A stretch of DNA of 64,000 bases from assembly GCF_001263795.1 (NCBI RefSeq), contig NZ_LHUR01000005.1, positions 62,001 through 126,000 of the forward strand, in the 5' to 3' direction. The position numbers were made by a program, and so were the translations under genes. Shown here piece after piece: positions 37,001 through 45,058 of this stretch (position 1 is the first letter of the stretch; each line of letters begins with the position of its first letter). The DNA comes from Clostridium homopropionicum DSM 5847. GTDB lineage: Bacteria > Bacillota > Clostridia > Clostridiales > Clostridiaceae. Under the pieces are notes generated by a model, which was not told the origin of the DNA, did not search any database, and saw nothing but the letters and a program-made list of their open reading frames with translations.

Positions 37001-38611
37001 TGTGTATGCTCCATTAACCCCAAGTTCCACTTTCCCATGGCTAGGCCCGCTTACTATAATATAAGTTAATGCATCTCCATCTACGTCATTTCCTTGAAGT
37101 GTTCCATTTTCTGTTTCATCTTCATTTACTGTTAAGACTCCAATTGTTGCTGTTGGTGCTGTATTCACCACTGGCGCTGCCGCTACAGCACCTACTCTTG
37201 CACTTTCTACTGCTGTTCCTGTGGTCACTCCTGCGGCTGCTTTTGGCGTAACTTTAAAGCTTATATATTTTCCTTTGTCTTCTGATGTTAATATATAACT
37301 TATACTTGTTGCTCCTGCTATTTCTATTTTATTTGTTCCCTCTGCATCATCTGAACGATACCACTTGAAGCTGCTTCCTGCTTCTTCGTCGCTATCCACA
37401 TCTCCGTATGTGTAGCTTCCTGTTAATGTTGACCCTACCTGGGTTGTTCCACTTATATTTACTCCTGTTGCTGTTGGTGCTGTGTTAAATATTGTTAAAG
37501 ATTGCATTGAAGTAGCAGAGTTTCCTAAGGTATTTGTTACTTGAGCTGTTACAGTATATGTCCCATTTGAAAGTGGATTAGTGACATTTACAATCCACAC
37601 TCCATTATTAGCAGTTGTTGTATAAGTTTTTCCATCAACAGTAACAATGACACTGCTTCCATTTTCTGCATTTGTAGTTCCTGTTATAGTTGGTGTCCAA
37701 GTATTAACCGTTACGCTGCTGCCACCATCTATACTGATTGTTGCTACAGTTTCAGAAATACTATCTAGCTTTACTATCGATAATCCATCAAAACTTACAG
37801 CATTACCAGACATATAATCCTTATTTATTACAGCAAGATTTGCTGCTTGGCTTGTTCCAAAATATAATTTAACCGATGTGCTTCCCATAATAGGTGATGC
37901 TATTTTTAATTCATTTTTTTCAAGTTGCGTTACAAGGCTTATGGGAACCTGAATATCTAAAAAACAAGGACCGGTACCAACTGTTCCACTATTAAAGCCA
38001 GAATTACCTTCAGCTGGTACTATTCTTGTACCAGGTACTGATTGACTTCCTTTCGCTCCTGTTGTTTGAAATAACTTATAAACATAAGAACCTTGAGCAT
38101 CAGTAATATACACGTAATCTTTAGCAGGATCTTTTCCATCAATACCAATAGATACCCTATGCATGTATTTACCATAATTAGGATTACCTTGTGTTAATTC
38201 TTCTGCAGCTATATCTAATAGCCATGCTGATGAACCAAATCCACCAGCACTGGCATCTCTTGGATCATTATCAAGTCTTAGTCTAATAAAAAGTGTTGTT
38301 TCGTCTGAAGCTACATACACAGATGGAAGCATTCCTGCAACACCATTAATATTTGTATTACTGCTTACAATATCTGTTCCACTGTTATACTTCTCATAAG
38401 GATCTAAAATCAACGTTCCATCAACCTTAGTATATGAATAAAATGTTGTTGGCCAAGGTACTTCACTTGTTTCAGTAGTTTTATCAATAACAGTAACGCT
38501 GCCTCCTCCAGCTGCCATAGCTATATTATCTTTATTAGTCGTACCGTATATTACAGAGCAAATGGCAACTAACCCCATAATCTTAATTTTCTTTCTAAGC
38601 AATACACTCAT
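31058..38611 (-). CDS. Giant LPKTG cell-wall-anchored repeat protein
   Basis: 2517 residues. Order: signal peptide (~1-34); a DOMON/CBM9-like N-terminal domain (~50-270); an Ig-like domain (~285-375); then from ~380 to ~1655 two repeat types. Type A (~95 residues, QVGSTLTGSYTYGDVDSDEE) occurs six times, type B (~85 residues, cadherin/VCBS-like, NEDE...GNDVDGD...YNGEDSFTYK) seven times, in the order A B A B B A B B A B A B A. After these come a diverged B-like repeat, carboxypeptidase-regulatory-like, Big-1-like and a second regulatory-like domain, two more B-like units, and LPKTG with a hydrophobic stretch and RRKKK tail. The acidic loops suggest Ca2+ binding. Likely adhesin or surface layer. 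Confidence 0.92.
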   Translation of the reverse strand: MSVLLRKKIKIMGLVAICSVIYGTTNKDNIAMAAGGGSVTVIDKTTETSEVPWPTTFYSYTKVDGTLILDPYEKYNSGTDIVSSNTNINGVAGMLPSVYVASDETTLFIRLRLDNDPRDASAGGFGSSAWLLDIAAEELTQGNPNYGKYMHRVSIGIDGKDPAKDYVYITDAQGSYVYKLFQTTGAKGSQSVPGTRIVPAEGNSGFNSGTVGTGPCFLDIQVPISLVTQLEKNELKIASPIMGSTSVKLYFGTSQAANLAVINKDYMSGNAVSFDGLSIVKLDSISETVATISIDGGSSVTVNTWTPTITGTTNAENGSSVIVTVDGKTYTTTANNGVWIVNVTNPLSNGTYTVTAQVTNTLGNSATSMQSLTIFNTAPTATGVNISGTTQVGSTLTGSYTYGDVDSDEEAGSSFKWYRSDDAEGTNKIEIAGATSISYILTSEDKGKYISFKVTPKAAAGVTTGTAVESARVGAVAAAPVVNTAPTATIGVLTVNEDETENGTLQGNDVDGDALTYIIVSGPSHGKVELGVNGAYTYTPEANYNGEDSFTYKLNDGKEDSNTAQISITVKAVNDAPTATGVSMNGTAQVGSTLTGSYTYGDVDSDEEAGSSYKWYRSDDADGTNKAEISGATSISYILTSEDKGKYISFEVTPRAATGVTTGTAVESARVGAVEAAPVVNTPPTAASGILTVNEDETGNGTLQGSDVDGDELTYTIVSVPSHGKVKLGVDGAYTYTPEANYNGEDSFTYKVNDGKVDSNTAQVSITVKAVNDAPTATNGDLTVNEDEAGSGTLQGNDVDGDDLNYIIVSGPSHGKVELGVNGAYTYTPTANYNGEDSFTYKVNDGKADSNTAQISITVKAVNDAPTAEGVSISGTAQVGSTLTGSYTYGDVDSDEEAGSSYKWYRSDDAEGTNKIEIAGATSISYILTSEDKGKYISFEVTPKAATGVTTGIAVESARVGAVATAPVVNTSPTAAIGDLTVNEDETGNGTLQGSDVDGDELIYTIVSGPSHGTVNLGVNGEYTYTPVSNYNGEDSFTYKVNDGKVDSNTAQVSITVKEVNDAPTATNGALTVNEDEIENGTLQGNDVDGDELTYAIVSGPSHGTVNLGVNGAYTYTPTSNYNGEDNFIYKVNDGKEDSNTGQVSITIKAVNDAPIATELSISGTTQVGSTLIGSYTYGDADSDQEAGSSYKWYRADDAEGTNKTEITGSTSISYTLTSEDKGKYISFEVTPKAATGVTTGTAVESARVGAVAAAPVVNTVPTAISGSLTLNEDEAGNGTLQGSDVDGDELTYSIVSGPSHGKVELGVNGEYTYTPAANYNGEDSFTYKVNDGKEDSNTAQISITVKAINDAPTATEVSISGTAQVGLTLTGSYTYGDVDSDQESGSSFKWYRSDDVNGTNKTEIVGATSISYILTSEDKGKYISFEVTPRAAAGVTTGIAVESARVGAVVAAPVVNTPPTATSGVLTINEDEEGNGALQGSDVDGDDLNYIIVSGPSHGKVELGVNGAYTYIPTANYNGEDSFTYKVNDGKEDSNTAQISITVKAVNDAPTATEVSISGTVQVGSTLTGSYTYGDVDSDEEAGSSYKWYRSDDEEGTNKTEISGAINISYILTSEDKRKYISFEVTPRAAAGVTTGTAVESARVGAVAAVPVVNMPPTVENYNVETDYNKQVSGTVVGSDPNKDTLTYSVSEANKPVHGTVTISESTGAWVYTPSDGYSGSDSFKVIVSDGKGGNATSTINIKVNPQTTINVIGTITNEKTGQIIPGCNVTLKDLSGKLIKQTTTDDSGNYSFDNVILGKYIIVVENPKYTTKITELNAQVENAQNSTVKQDIQLVDYKIELIANPSTIVGDGKSKTNLTATVLDKNGVPVEGVTVHFSSDVVLDSNFSSTTAITDKMGKATVELRSDDVSGIDSKVIYVRAEVDDKVRDLKALSQILITFEPASIQGIVTDNLGNPIAGAKVVVSKDFNMDGIVDFYGKAVTGADGYYKIAIPKGNTSYDVAITKPVQIGNSVVEKTFEQTATIGNVTGTGDEVFNTDKTATGLILGKGSDGNIDVLNNYLGYNMDVYPADNLGNIVSQNAIDNANASIVSNGDNKGVFKVDGLQKGQSYALAVTYEMVNPVTKATEKIIVGKLHVIVNNDGQINIGDALIDPYGIVNDASTGKPLNGATTVLYYSDTPGNIAAGKTPNTQVNLPTIPGFAPNDNVNPQSTNTAGEYAYMVYPNTDYYIVVSKPGYNSYTTGNIHVGMIIVHNDPINLVPIVQGGGGSSPSPSNTTQNNNVPTTRDYNVEVLKDSSTSGKIEAEDKDKDKLSFTLVTSSSHGSLWLKDDGTWIYVPNNSYVGTDAFVVRIEDGKGGSSISLVNILIKEIPIVVPNYNANTKLNEEVSGKIEVEEKINDELDYTLENSPTHGNVIVNQDGTWNYKPSTDYIGIDSFSVKIANSSGQEAYTTININIKEIQKTNTVENNTESQSKNTEKTVNKLPKTGGTLDFTVLNTLGGALMGIGYILTGRRKKK
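33650..37470. repeat. Tandem coding repeats of the giant surface protein
   Basis: DNA of 13 near-identical modules (six type A, seven type B), many with over 85 percent apparent identity at DNA level. Such an array is expected to vary in copy number by recombination and to misassemble from short reads. Confidence 0.85.
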
Positions 38612-38686
38612 CCTTTCATATTTCTATATAAACTTTCCAAATTGTATTTAAATTTTAATATATATATCTCTCAAAATTCTCACAAA

Positions 38687-38722
38687 AAAGCTTAAGTTTT
38701 TAATTTTAGAAACTTAAGCTTT
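38687..38722. terminator. 13-bp-arm hairpin between divergent genes
   Basis: AAAGCTTAAGTTT pairs perfectly with AAACTTAAGCTTT over a 10-nt loop, between the start of the surface-protein gene and cdaR. Placed in a divergent promoter region, it may be an operator or an insulating terminator. Confidence 0.45.
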
Positions 38723-38820
38723 ATAATTTATATAAAATTTATAAACCACTAGTATCAGTATTTTATGTTATTATATAGTAAATAGTAACATACAATAATA
38801 GTATAAGAGGAGCTACTAAT

Positions 38821-39873
38821 ATGATTATTTTAACAAACCAACTTGCCCAAAATATAGTTGATAAAATGATGAATGTAATACCTTATAATGTAAACATCAT
38901 GAACAACGAAGGTATAATAATTGGCAGTGGAGATAAAAATAGAATCGGCCAACTTCATCAAGGTGCTGTTAAGGCTATCATTGAAGATAGGCTTATTGCC
39001 ATTCATGAAATTTCCGGTGGAGCAAAACCTGGGGTTAATATGCCAATATACTTAAACAATAATATCATGGGAGTTATAGGAATAAGCGGCGACCCTATGA
39101 TTGTTGAAGCCTTTGCCTCCATTGTGAAAGTAACTGCAGAGCTTCTTATTAACCAGGAATATGCTTTTAATGAGAAAAGAGTAAGAGAGAGAATGAAAGA
39201 AGAATTCTTATATCAATGGACTTACAACGAAAACTCTGATGCAAATTTTATACGTATGGCAGAGGTACTTCATATTGATTTAAATTTAAAGAGAACTGCG
39301 GTAATTATAAACAGTAATGGAAAAGATATAAAAGATAAGCTTAATAAGTTTTTACATGTAGATGAGTATATTTTAAGGATAAATCTTAATAAGGTACTAA
39401 TAATTATGAAGTCCAATATAAATCTTCAAAAAAGAATTTTAAATATTTACGACACCTTAGAGAATGTATCAAAAATAGGCGTTGGAAGTGATGAAGATAT
39501 ATTATCAAAATCTGTTCAGCAAGCCTTAAGAGCAATTGAAATTGTAGAAAAGCTTGGAATAGACAGAGCTATTTGTAATTATGGAGACTTAGCTTTTATA
39601 GATTCAATAACAAATACCCTAGATAAAGAAAAGTTTTATTCTTTAATTAATAAGCTTAAGGATGAAGGAAAAGGTTTGGATTTAATTGATACACTAATAG
39701 CTTATATTATACATAACGGAGAAACGACTACTGTAGCCAATGAACTACATATACATAGAAATAGTTTAAATTATAGACTTAATAAAATAAAAAATATTAC
39801 AGGCAAAAATCCAAGAAATTTAGTAGACTTACTAGAGATTTTTTCAGCATGTATTTTATATAAATTAAACTAA
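38821..39873 (+). CDS. cdaR: CdaR-type sugar-diacid/glycerate regulator
   Basis: 350 residues. N-terminal diacid-recognition domain (about 5-135; SGAKPGVNMPIYLNNNIMGV), a middle GGDEF-like fold, and a C-terminal PucR-type HTH (~285-345; TTVANELHIHRNSLNYRLNKI). In E. coli CdaR activates glucarate/galactarate and glycerate genes. Here it precedes a glycerate kinase and a GntP permease on the same strand, so it likely controls them. ATG follows AGAGGAG. Confidence 0.9.
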   Translation: MIILTNQLAQNIVDKMMNVIPYNVNIMNNEGIIIGSGDKNRIGQLHQGAVKAIIEDRLIAIHEISGGAKPGVNMPIYLNNNIMGVIGISGDPMIVEAFASIVKVTAELLINQEYAFNEKRVRERMKEEFLYQWTYNENSDANFIRMAEVLHIDLNLKRTAVIINSNGKDIKDKLNKFLHVDEYILRINLNKVLIIMKSNINLQKRILNIYDTLENVSKIGVGSDEDILSKSVQQALRAIEIVEKLGIDRAICNYGDLAFIDSITNTLDKEKFYSLINKLKDEGKGLDLIDTLIAYIIHNGETTTVANELHIHRNSLNYRLNKIKNITGKNPRNLVDLLEIFSACILYKLN

Positions 39874-39874
39874 C

Positions 39875-39888
39875 TGTGCAATTGCACA
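39875..39888. promoter_or_regulatory. Palindrome TGTGCAATTGCACA between cdaR and glycerate kinase
   Basis: Perfect 14-bp palindrome two bases past the cdaR stop and ~130 bp upstream of the glycerate kinase gene, followed by an AT-rich promoter-like stretch. Candidate regulator-binding site. Confidence 0.4.
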
Positions 39889-40018
39889 ATAATATTTAAT
39901 TAATTTTAAACAAACAGCCGATGAAAATGATTTTATGACTGTTATATAATACAGTTAGTAATCGTATTCATCTGTTTTAATATATAGATTAAAAATATTT
40001 TTAGAGGAGGAAAAGCCT

Positions 40019-41149
40019 ATGAAATTTGTTTTAGCACCAGATTCATTTAAGGAAAGTATGACAGCCAAAGAAGTGTGTCAAGCAATGGAAAAAGGCATTA
40101 AAAAAGCAAATAGTGAAGTAGACTGTATTCATGTCCCAATGGCTGATGGAGGCGAAGGTACAATGCAGTCACTTATAGATGCTACCAATGGAAAGATATA
40201 TTCTTTAAAGGTTGTTGGACCTCTTGGCAGAGAAGTTGATGCAATGTATGGCATACTTGGAGATAATGATACTGGAATACTTGAAATGGCCAGTGCCAGT
40301 GGAATTCAGTTAATATCACCAGAAGAAAGAAATCCCCTTAAGTCAACCACATACGGAACAGGACAACTAATTAAGGCTTGTCTTGATCATGGGATAAAAA
40401 AGCTGCTAATTGGTATTGGAGGCAGTGCCACTAATGATGGAGGGGTTGGCGCTATTCAAGCCCTTGGAGGAAGATTTCTTGACAAGAATGGAAATGAACT
40501 GAGCTTTGGTGGAGGAGAATTAGATAAGCTAGATTATATAGATTTAAGTAATCTTGATAAACGTCTAGAAAATATTATTGTAGAAGTAGCTTGTGATGTA
40601 TCAAATCCTCTTTGTGGAGAAAAAGGTGCCTCTAACGTTTTTGGCCCCCAAAAGGGAGCAACTCCAGAAACGATTAGAATATTAGATAAAAATTTAGCTC
40701 ATTATGCACATATAATTGAAAAACAATTTAATAAAAAAGTACTTAATATACCTGGTGCTGGGGCAGCTGGAGGTCTAGGGGCAGGGTTAATGGTATTCTT
40801 AAATGGTACTTTGAAAAAAGGTATTAAGATGGTAATTGAATATGCAGGTTTAGAAGAAAAAATTAAAGATTGTGACATGGTTTGGACTGGTGAAGGAAGT
40901 ATAGATTTTCAAACGCAGTATGGTAAAACTCCTTTAGGTGTTGCCCAGATTGCAAAGAAATACAATAAACCAGTAATTGCTCTAGCAGGCAGAATTGGTG
41001 CTGATATAGAAGTTTTATATGAAAAGGGAATAGACTCTATATTCGGAATTATGAAAGGTGCAGCATCTATAGAAGAAGCACTATCTGAAGGTAAGGAGAA
41101 TGTAGAAAGAACATCTGAAAATATAGTAAGATTGTTAAATTTATTATAA
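40019..41149 (+). CDS. glxK: Glycerate kinase (type I, GlxK/GarK)
   Basis: 376 residues, typical length. It begins KFVLAPDSFKESMTAKEVCQ and has the family blocks MADGGEGTMQSL, GIGGSATNDGGVGAIQALGG and GAGAAGGLGAGLM. It phosphorylates D-glycerate (2-phosphoglycerate in this family), feeding lower glycolysis. It is followed after 64 bp by a GntP permease and preceded by cdaR, forming a glycerate-use locus. ATG after AGAGGAGG. Confidence 0.95.
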   Translation: MKFVLAPDSFKESMTAKEVCQAMEKGIKKANSEVDCIHVPMADGGEGTMQSLIDATNGKIYSLKVVGPLGREVDAMYGILGDNDTGILEMASASGIQLISPEERNPLKSTTYGTGQLIKACLDHGIKKLLIGIGGSATNDGGVGAIQALGGRFLDKNGNELSFGGGELDKLDYIDLSNLDKRLENIIVEVACDVSNPLCGEKGASNVFGPQKGATPETIRILDKNLAHYAHIIEKQFNKKVLNIPGAGAAGGLGAGLMVFLNGTLKKGIKMVIEYAGLEEKIKDCDMVWTGEGSIDFQTQYGKTPLGVAQIAKKYNKPVIALAGRIGADIEVLYEKGIDSIFGIMKGAASIEEALSEGKENVERTSENIVRLLNLL

Positions 41150-41213
41150 AACTTAGTTATAAGATACTCTTCAAGTATTTTATATAAATTATTTAATTAA
41201 AGGGGGATTATTT

Positions 41214-42569
41214 ATGCTTCAAGGTCCAATGTTAGTAGTAGTATTAATTTTAGCAATCATATTTATTGTACTGACTACATCAAAGCTTAAACTTCATCCA
41301 TTTTTATCATTAATACTGGCTGCATATGGTCTTGCTTTTGCAGCAGGTGTTCCTGCTGATAAAATATCCACTGTTATAACAGGTGGATTTGGAGGTACCT
41401 TAACAAGTATAGGTATAGTAATACTTGCAGGGTGCATTATAGGTACAATTCTTGAAAAATCAGGAGCCGCTATTAAAATGGCAGAGGTTATTATCAACTT
41501 AGTAGGTGAAAAAAGACCTACTTTAGCAATGAGTATCATAGGATACATTGTATCAATTCCTGTATTTTGTGATTCAGGCTTTATAATTTTGTCGTCATTA
41601 AACAAAACAATAGCTAAAAAAACTAAGACTTCTTTAGTTGCACTATCCGTAGCACTTGCCACAGGTCTTTATGCTACTCATACACTAGTTCCTCCAACTC
41701 CAGGTCCTATTGCTGCAGCTGCTAACCTTAAACTAGATAATTTACTTCTAGTTATTATAATTGGAGCACTTGTAGCAATTCCTGGAGCTTTAGTTGGAAA
41801 TATCTTTGCAACTAAATATGCTTCAAAATTTGCTCCAGTAGCCGAGGCAGCAGAAAGTGGGTTATCCTATGAAGAAGAAATAAAAAAATATGGAACATTA
41901 CCTTCTGGTTGGAAAGCATTTAGTCCAATAGTAGTACCAATACTTCTAATGGCACTTGGCTCAGTTGCAAAATTCCCAGGAAATCCATTTGGTACTGGCT
42001 TTGCACAAAAGTTATCTGTATTTGTTGGAACTCCAGTTAATGCACTTATAATAGGCGTATTCTTTGCTTTCCTTTTAGTTCCAAAGTTAAATGAAGAAAC
42101 TTTAAGTGGTTGGGTAGGGATAGCTCTAAAGGATGCAGCCACAATATTAGTAGTAACTGCAGCAGGTGGAGCTTTAGGTGCTGTAATAAAAGAAATTAAG
42201 GTAGGAGATTATTTAGGTCAAAGCTTACAAAGTTTAAATCTAGGTATCTTCGTACCATTTATAATAGCAGCTGCTTTAAAAACTGCTCAAGGTTCCTCAA
42301 CAGTTTCACTTGTTACAACTTCAGCTTTAATGCTTCCACTTCTTCCTGCCTTTGGATTTACTACAGAAATAGCAAAGGTACTTGTAGTTGCTGCAATTGG
42401 AGCAGGTGCAATGACCGTTTCTCATGCTAACGATAGTTTCTTCTGGGTAGTTTCTCAATTTGGAGGCATGGATGTAAAAACAGCTTATAAAACTCAAACT
42501 GTGGCAACTCTTCTTCAAGGCCTTGCAACTATATTAACTATATTTATATTATCACTATTCCTTTTATAA
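41214..42569 (+). CDS. GntP-family permease (glycerate/gluconate-type)
   Basis: 451 residues, about 12-13 membrane helices. It shows GntP hallmarks such as PVFCDSGFIIL, ATHTLVPPTPGP and the C-terminal KTAQGSSTVSLVTTSAL and SHANDSFFWVVS. A proton symporter for small sugar acids. The neighbouring glycerate kinase makes glycerate the likely substrate. Ends before a bidirectional terminator. Confidence 0.92.
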   Translation: MLQGPMLVVVLILAIIFIVLTTSKLKLHPFLSLILAAYGLAFAAGVPADKISTVITGGFGGTLTSIGIVILAGCIIGTILEKSGAAIKMAEVIINLVGEKRPTLAMSIIGYIVSIPVFCDSGFIILSSLNKTIAKKTKTSLVALSVALATGLYATHTLVPPTPGPIAAAANLKLDNLLLVIIIGALVAIPGALVGNIFATKYASKFAPVAEAAESGLSYEEEIKKYGTLPSGWKAFSPIVVPILLMALGSVAKFPGNPFGTGFAQKLSVFVGTPVNALIIGVFFAFLLVPKLNEETLSGWVGIALKDAATILVVTAAGGALGAVIKEIKVGDYLGQSLQSLNLGIFVPFIIAAALKTAQGSSTVSLVTTSALMLPLLPAFGFTTEIAKVLVVAAIGAGAMTVSHANDSFFWVVSQFGGMDVKTAYKTQTVATLLQGLATILTIFILSLFLL

Positions 42570-42606
42570 ATAAAAAACTAGCTCAAGCTCATAAATAAAC
42601 TACAAA

Positions 42607-42640
42607 AAAGGTATATTCCCCCAAGTGAGAATATACCTTT
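42607..42640. terminator. Bidirectional terminator
   Basis: AAAGGTATATTC pairs with GAATATACCTTT, with A- and T-runs on both sides, between the convergent permease and regulator genes. Confidence 0.8.
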
Positions 42641-42645
42641 ATATT

Positions 42646-43107
42646 TTACTTTCTATAAGCATTAAATCTTCTAGCCACATCAGGGTTATCTTTTATAAAG
42701 TAAATATACTTTTCAAAGCATTTAGTGGTTTCATCACTTATTGTATGCTCAACTTTTTCTGTTTCCTTTAAAATCTTATCTTCTGGTATTCCAAGCAATC
42801 TTAAAAAAGATTCTATAATATAATGTCGTTTTAATAGTAATTCCCCAAGTTTTCTTCCACTTTCTTTTAAAATGATTACACCGTACTTTTCATATTGTAA
42901 GAGGTCAAGTTCACCTAGCTTTTGTACCATTCTGGTAGCAGATGGTGGATGAACATTAAGTGCTTTAGACAATTCATGAACTCTTGTAAAACCTGTATTC
43001 ATTGATAATCTATATATCATTTCAAGGTAGTCCTCCATGGAAGCTGTAAGAATATTTTCATCATTTTTCATATATTCGCTAAAAGTACGAAAATCGTTAT
43101 TATTCAT
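42646..43107 (-). CDS. DtxR/MntR-family metal-dependent repressor
   Basis: 153 residues: N-terminal winged helix (about 20-80; EDYLEMIYRL, HPPSATRMVQKLGEL) and a dimerisation/metal domain with ESFLRLLG...EKVEHTISDETTKCFEKYI. The E-x2-H pattern of the binding site is present (VEHTISDE). No C-terminal SH3 extension, so MntR-like rather than DtxR-like. Which metal it senses is not shown. It is divergent from the thioesterase gene; no target operon is evident nearby. Confidence 0.88.
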   Translation of the reverse strand: MNNNDFRTFSEYMKNDENILTASMEDYLEMIYRLSMNTGFTRVHELSKALNVHPPSATRMVQKLGELDLLQYEKYGVIILKESGRKLGELLLKRHYIIESFLRLLGIPEDKILKETEKVEHTISDETTKCFEKYIYFIKDNPDVARRFNAYRK

Positions 43108-43217
43108 AATTATTCACCTGCTCTTTAAGTTCATAGATGCATAGTAAATTTTATGTATAAATCAGGCAAAAAATTACTTTTAGATAATAATAAAGATTTA
43201 TTTGTGGTTACTTAAAT

Positions 43218-43252
43218 TATAGTAATATAATATATATTATAATATTACTATA
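43218..43252. promoter_or_regulatory. Inverted repeat in the divergent regulator/thioesterase promoter region
   Basis: TATAGTAATAT ... ATATTACTATA, 11-bp perfect arms about 13 bp apart, in the AT-rich region just upstream of the thioesterase start. A candidate operator, but the low complexity weakens it. Confidence 0.3.
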
Positions 43253-43277
43253 TAATTTTAGAAAGAAGGGTTTAATA

Positions 43278-43664
43278 ATGAACACTGATATGCTTAAATT
43301 CGTAGAAAATGATAGATTTGCTAAATTTATCGGAATAAAGCTTATTGAAGTTCGACCAGCATATGCGATAGCTCAAATGGAAATTACAGAGAATCATTTA
43401 AATGGATTAAATTTAGTTCAAGGCGGTGCAATATTTACCCTTGCAGATTATGCCTTTGCAGCTGCTTCAAATTCAAAAGGCTTTGCTACGGTAAGTATAA
43501 ATACAAATATCTCCTTCTTGAAGTCGCCAATAGGTAAAATATTAACTGCTGAAGCTAAAGAAATATCTTCTAGCAAAAGTATATGTATATATAATATTGA
43601 TGTATTTGATGAAGACAATACTTTAATAGCAACTCTCTCTTCAACAGGCTTTATTAAAAGATAA
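43278..43664 (+). CDS. PaaI-family hotdog thioesterase
   Basis: 128 residues, one hotdog domain. The family motif is present: NHLNGLNLVQGGAIFTLADYAFAAA, with the catalytic Asp in LADYAF. It hydrolyses acyl- or aryl-CoA thioesters; the substrate is unknown. ATG after GAAGGG. Divergent from the DtxR-type regulator and convergent with the ferritin-like gene across a terminator. Confidence 0.9.
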   Translation: MNTDMLKFVENDRFAKFIGIKLIEVRPAYAIAQMEITENHLNGLNLVQGGAIFTLADYAFAAASNSKGFATVSINTNISFLKSPIGKILTAEAKEISSSKSICIYNIDVFDEDNTLIATLSSTGFIKR

Positions 43665-43668
43665 ATAA

Positions 43669-43697
43669 AACATCCTAGGAAAAATCCTTAGGATGTT
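43669..43697. terminator. Bidirectional terminator
   Basis: AACATCCTA pairs with TAGGATGTT around GGAAAAATCC-type inner pairs, between convergent genes. Confidence 0.75.
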
Positions 43698-43709
43698 ATA
43701 CATATATAA

Positions 43710-44237
43710 TTATCTACTAAAATATTTATCATATAACTTTTTAAATAACTTAAGGTGAAGTTCTTCATCAACAATTATTCTCTCAAGAAGTTTCTTTATA
43801 TAAATATCATCTATTAAAGTAATATGATACTTATAATTGTCTATAGCTTTCTGTTCAGATTTAATATCTTCAATAAGCATATCTTTTATATAGGTAGTGA
43901 AATTAACAAAACAAGGTGTCCAAATTCGTCCTGGTGGGCAAGCATTATCCATATAAATAGGCTTAACACCAAGTAACTTAATAGTTTCTCCTAAAAGCTC
44001 TAAATGCTTCATTTCTGCCATAGACACTCCACCTATAAGTTCTGCATAATCTTTATGTTCTCCTTCGCTTACCATGTGTTGATAGATATATAGATTGATT
44101 GCCGTTAGCTCGCTTATACCTCCTGCGTAATCCTTTAAAAGAATATTAGCATAATATACATTAGGACTTTTTACCTTAGGCTCTGGATAAGGTTCATTTA
44201 CAATATATTTTGTATGTTTTGAAATATCCCCTGGCAT
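43710..44237 (-). CDS. Ferritin-like superfamily protein
   Basis: 175 residues, a four-helix bundle with di-metal ligands spaced as in ferritin-like proteins: E in ISELTAI, E-x2-H in AEMKHLE, E in IKSEQKA and EELH in DEELHLK. The closest well-known groups are rubrerythrin-like and Mn-catalase-like proteins; no rubredoxin tail is present. A role in iron storage or peroxide defence is possible, not established. It follows the methyltransferase gene by ~98 bp on the same strand. Confidence 0.75.
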   Translation of the reverse strand: MPGDISKHTKYIVNEPYPEPKVKSPNVYYANILLKDYAGGISELTAINLYIYQHMVSEGEHKDYAELIGGVSMAEMKHLELLGETIKLLGVKPIYMDNACPPGRIWTPCFVNFTTYIKDMLIEDIKSEQKAIDNYKYHITLIDDIYIKKLLERIIVDEELHLKLFKKLYDKYFSR

Positions 44238-44335
44238 CTTTGCCTCCTAAAAAATAGATATATCATATATTATTAAATTAAATTAAAAATATTACGGTTT
44301 TTCTATTTTTTATTACAAAACTCTTAAATATCCCA

Positions 44336-44899
44336 TTATACCTTTTTTAGAATTAATCCATAATTATTAGAAGAAACATCTATATCTCCAATAAACTTTA
44401 ACCCTGTACTATTGCATAATTCTATCATTTCATTTTTAGAAATTCTATCATTAATTGGAGGACCTACAGGCATTTCTTTTTTATCCCAATCAATTATTAG
44501 AAGGTATCCACCTTCTAATAATACTCTTTCTATTTCATTAAGATACATTTCTTTATCTTCTATTTCATGAATAACATTACAGATAAATGAATATTTAATA
44601 GAATTGTTTTCCACGGGAAAAGAGTACTCTTCACTCTGTCTAAATTCAATATTACTTATTCCTTTGGCTCTCTCTTCTGCTACCTCTAAAATCTCTCTTA
44701 CTATGTCAATTCCAATAACTTTATGATTTTTAACAAGATTTACAGCTGGTATTGTAAAATATCCTATTCCGCACCCTATGTCTAATAGAGTACCATCATC
44801 TTTAATATTGAACTTTGCTAAAGTCTCTTCTGGTGGCATAATTCTCCTTCTCTCTGGATTATCTAGTTTTTCAATACTTTTAATATTAAACTTATGCAT
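44336..44899 (-). CDS. SAM-dependent methyltransferase (class I)
   Basis: 187 residues from the ATG at 44899, which has an AAAGGAG site 8 bp upstream. A longer frame from 44926 would put that site inside the gene. SAM-binding motif I LLDIGCGIGYFTIP and motif II VIGIDIV are clear; motif post-I continues KYSFICNVIHEIED. The methyl acceptor is unknown. Confidence 0.88.
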   Translation of the reverse strand: MHKFNIKSIEKLDNPERRRIMPPEETLAKFNIKDDGTLLDIGCGIGYFTIPAVNLVKNHKVIGIDIVREILEVAEERAKGISNIEFRQSEEYSFPVENNSIKYSFICNVIHEIEDKEMYLNEIERVLLEGGYLLIIDWDKKEMPVGPPINDRISKNEMIELCNSTGLKFIGDIDVSSNNYGLILKKV

Positions 44900-45058
44900 T
44901 TTATCTCTCCTTTTTTCATTATCCATTAATTAAAATTTTCATATTACAATCAACTTTTCACACTCTACCTAAATAATAACAGTATACTATGTAGGGGTAT
45001 ATATGAAAAGTATTGTTTCTATAATTTTAATTTAATCTATATATACTTGGTATTTATA

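Noticed and set aside
33650-37470. Regular repeats as a possible CRISPR array
   Set aside because: Repeats are ~260-300 bp, lie in one coding frame and encode Ig/cadherin-like modules; no short repeat-spacer pattern.
44900-44926. Longer start of the methyltransferase at 44926
   Set aside because: The AAAGGAG ribosome site would be inside the gene; it fits the ATG at 44899.
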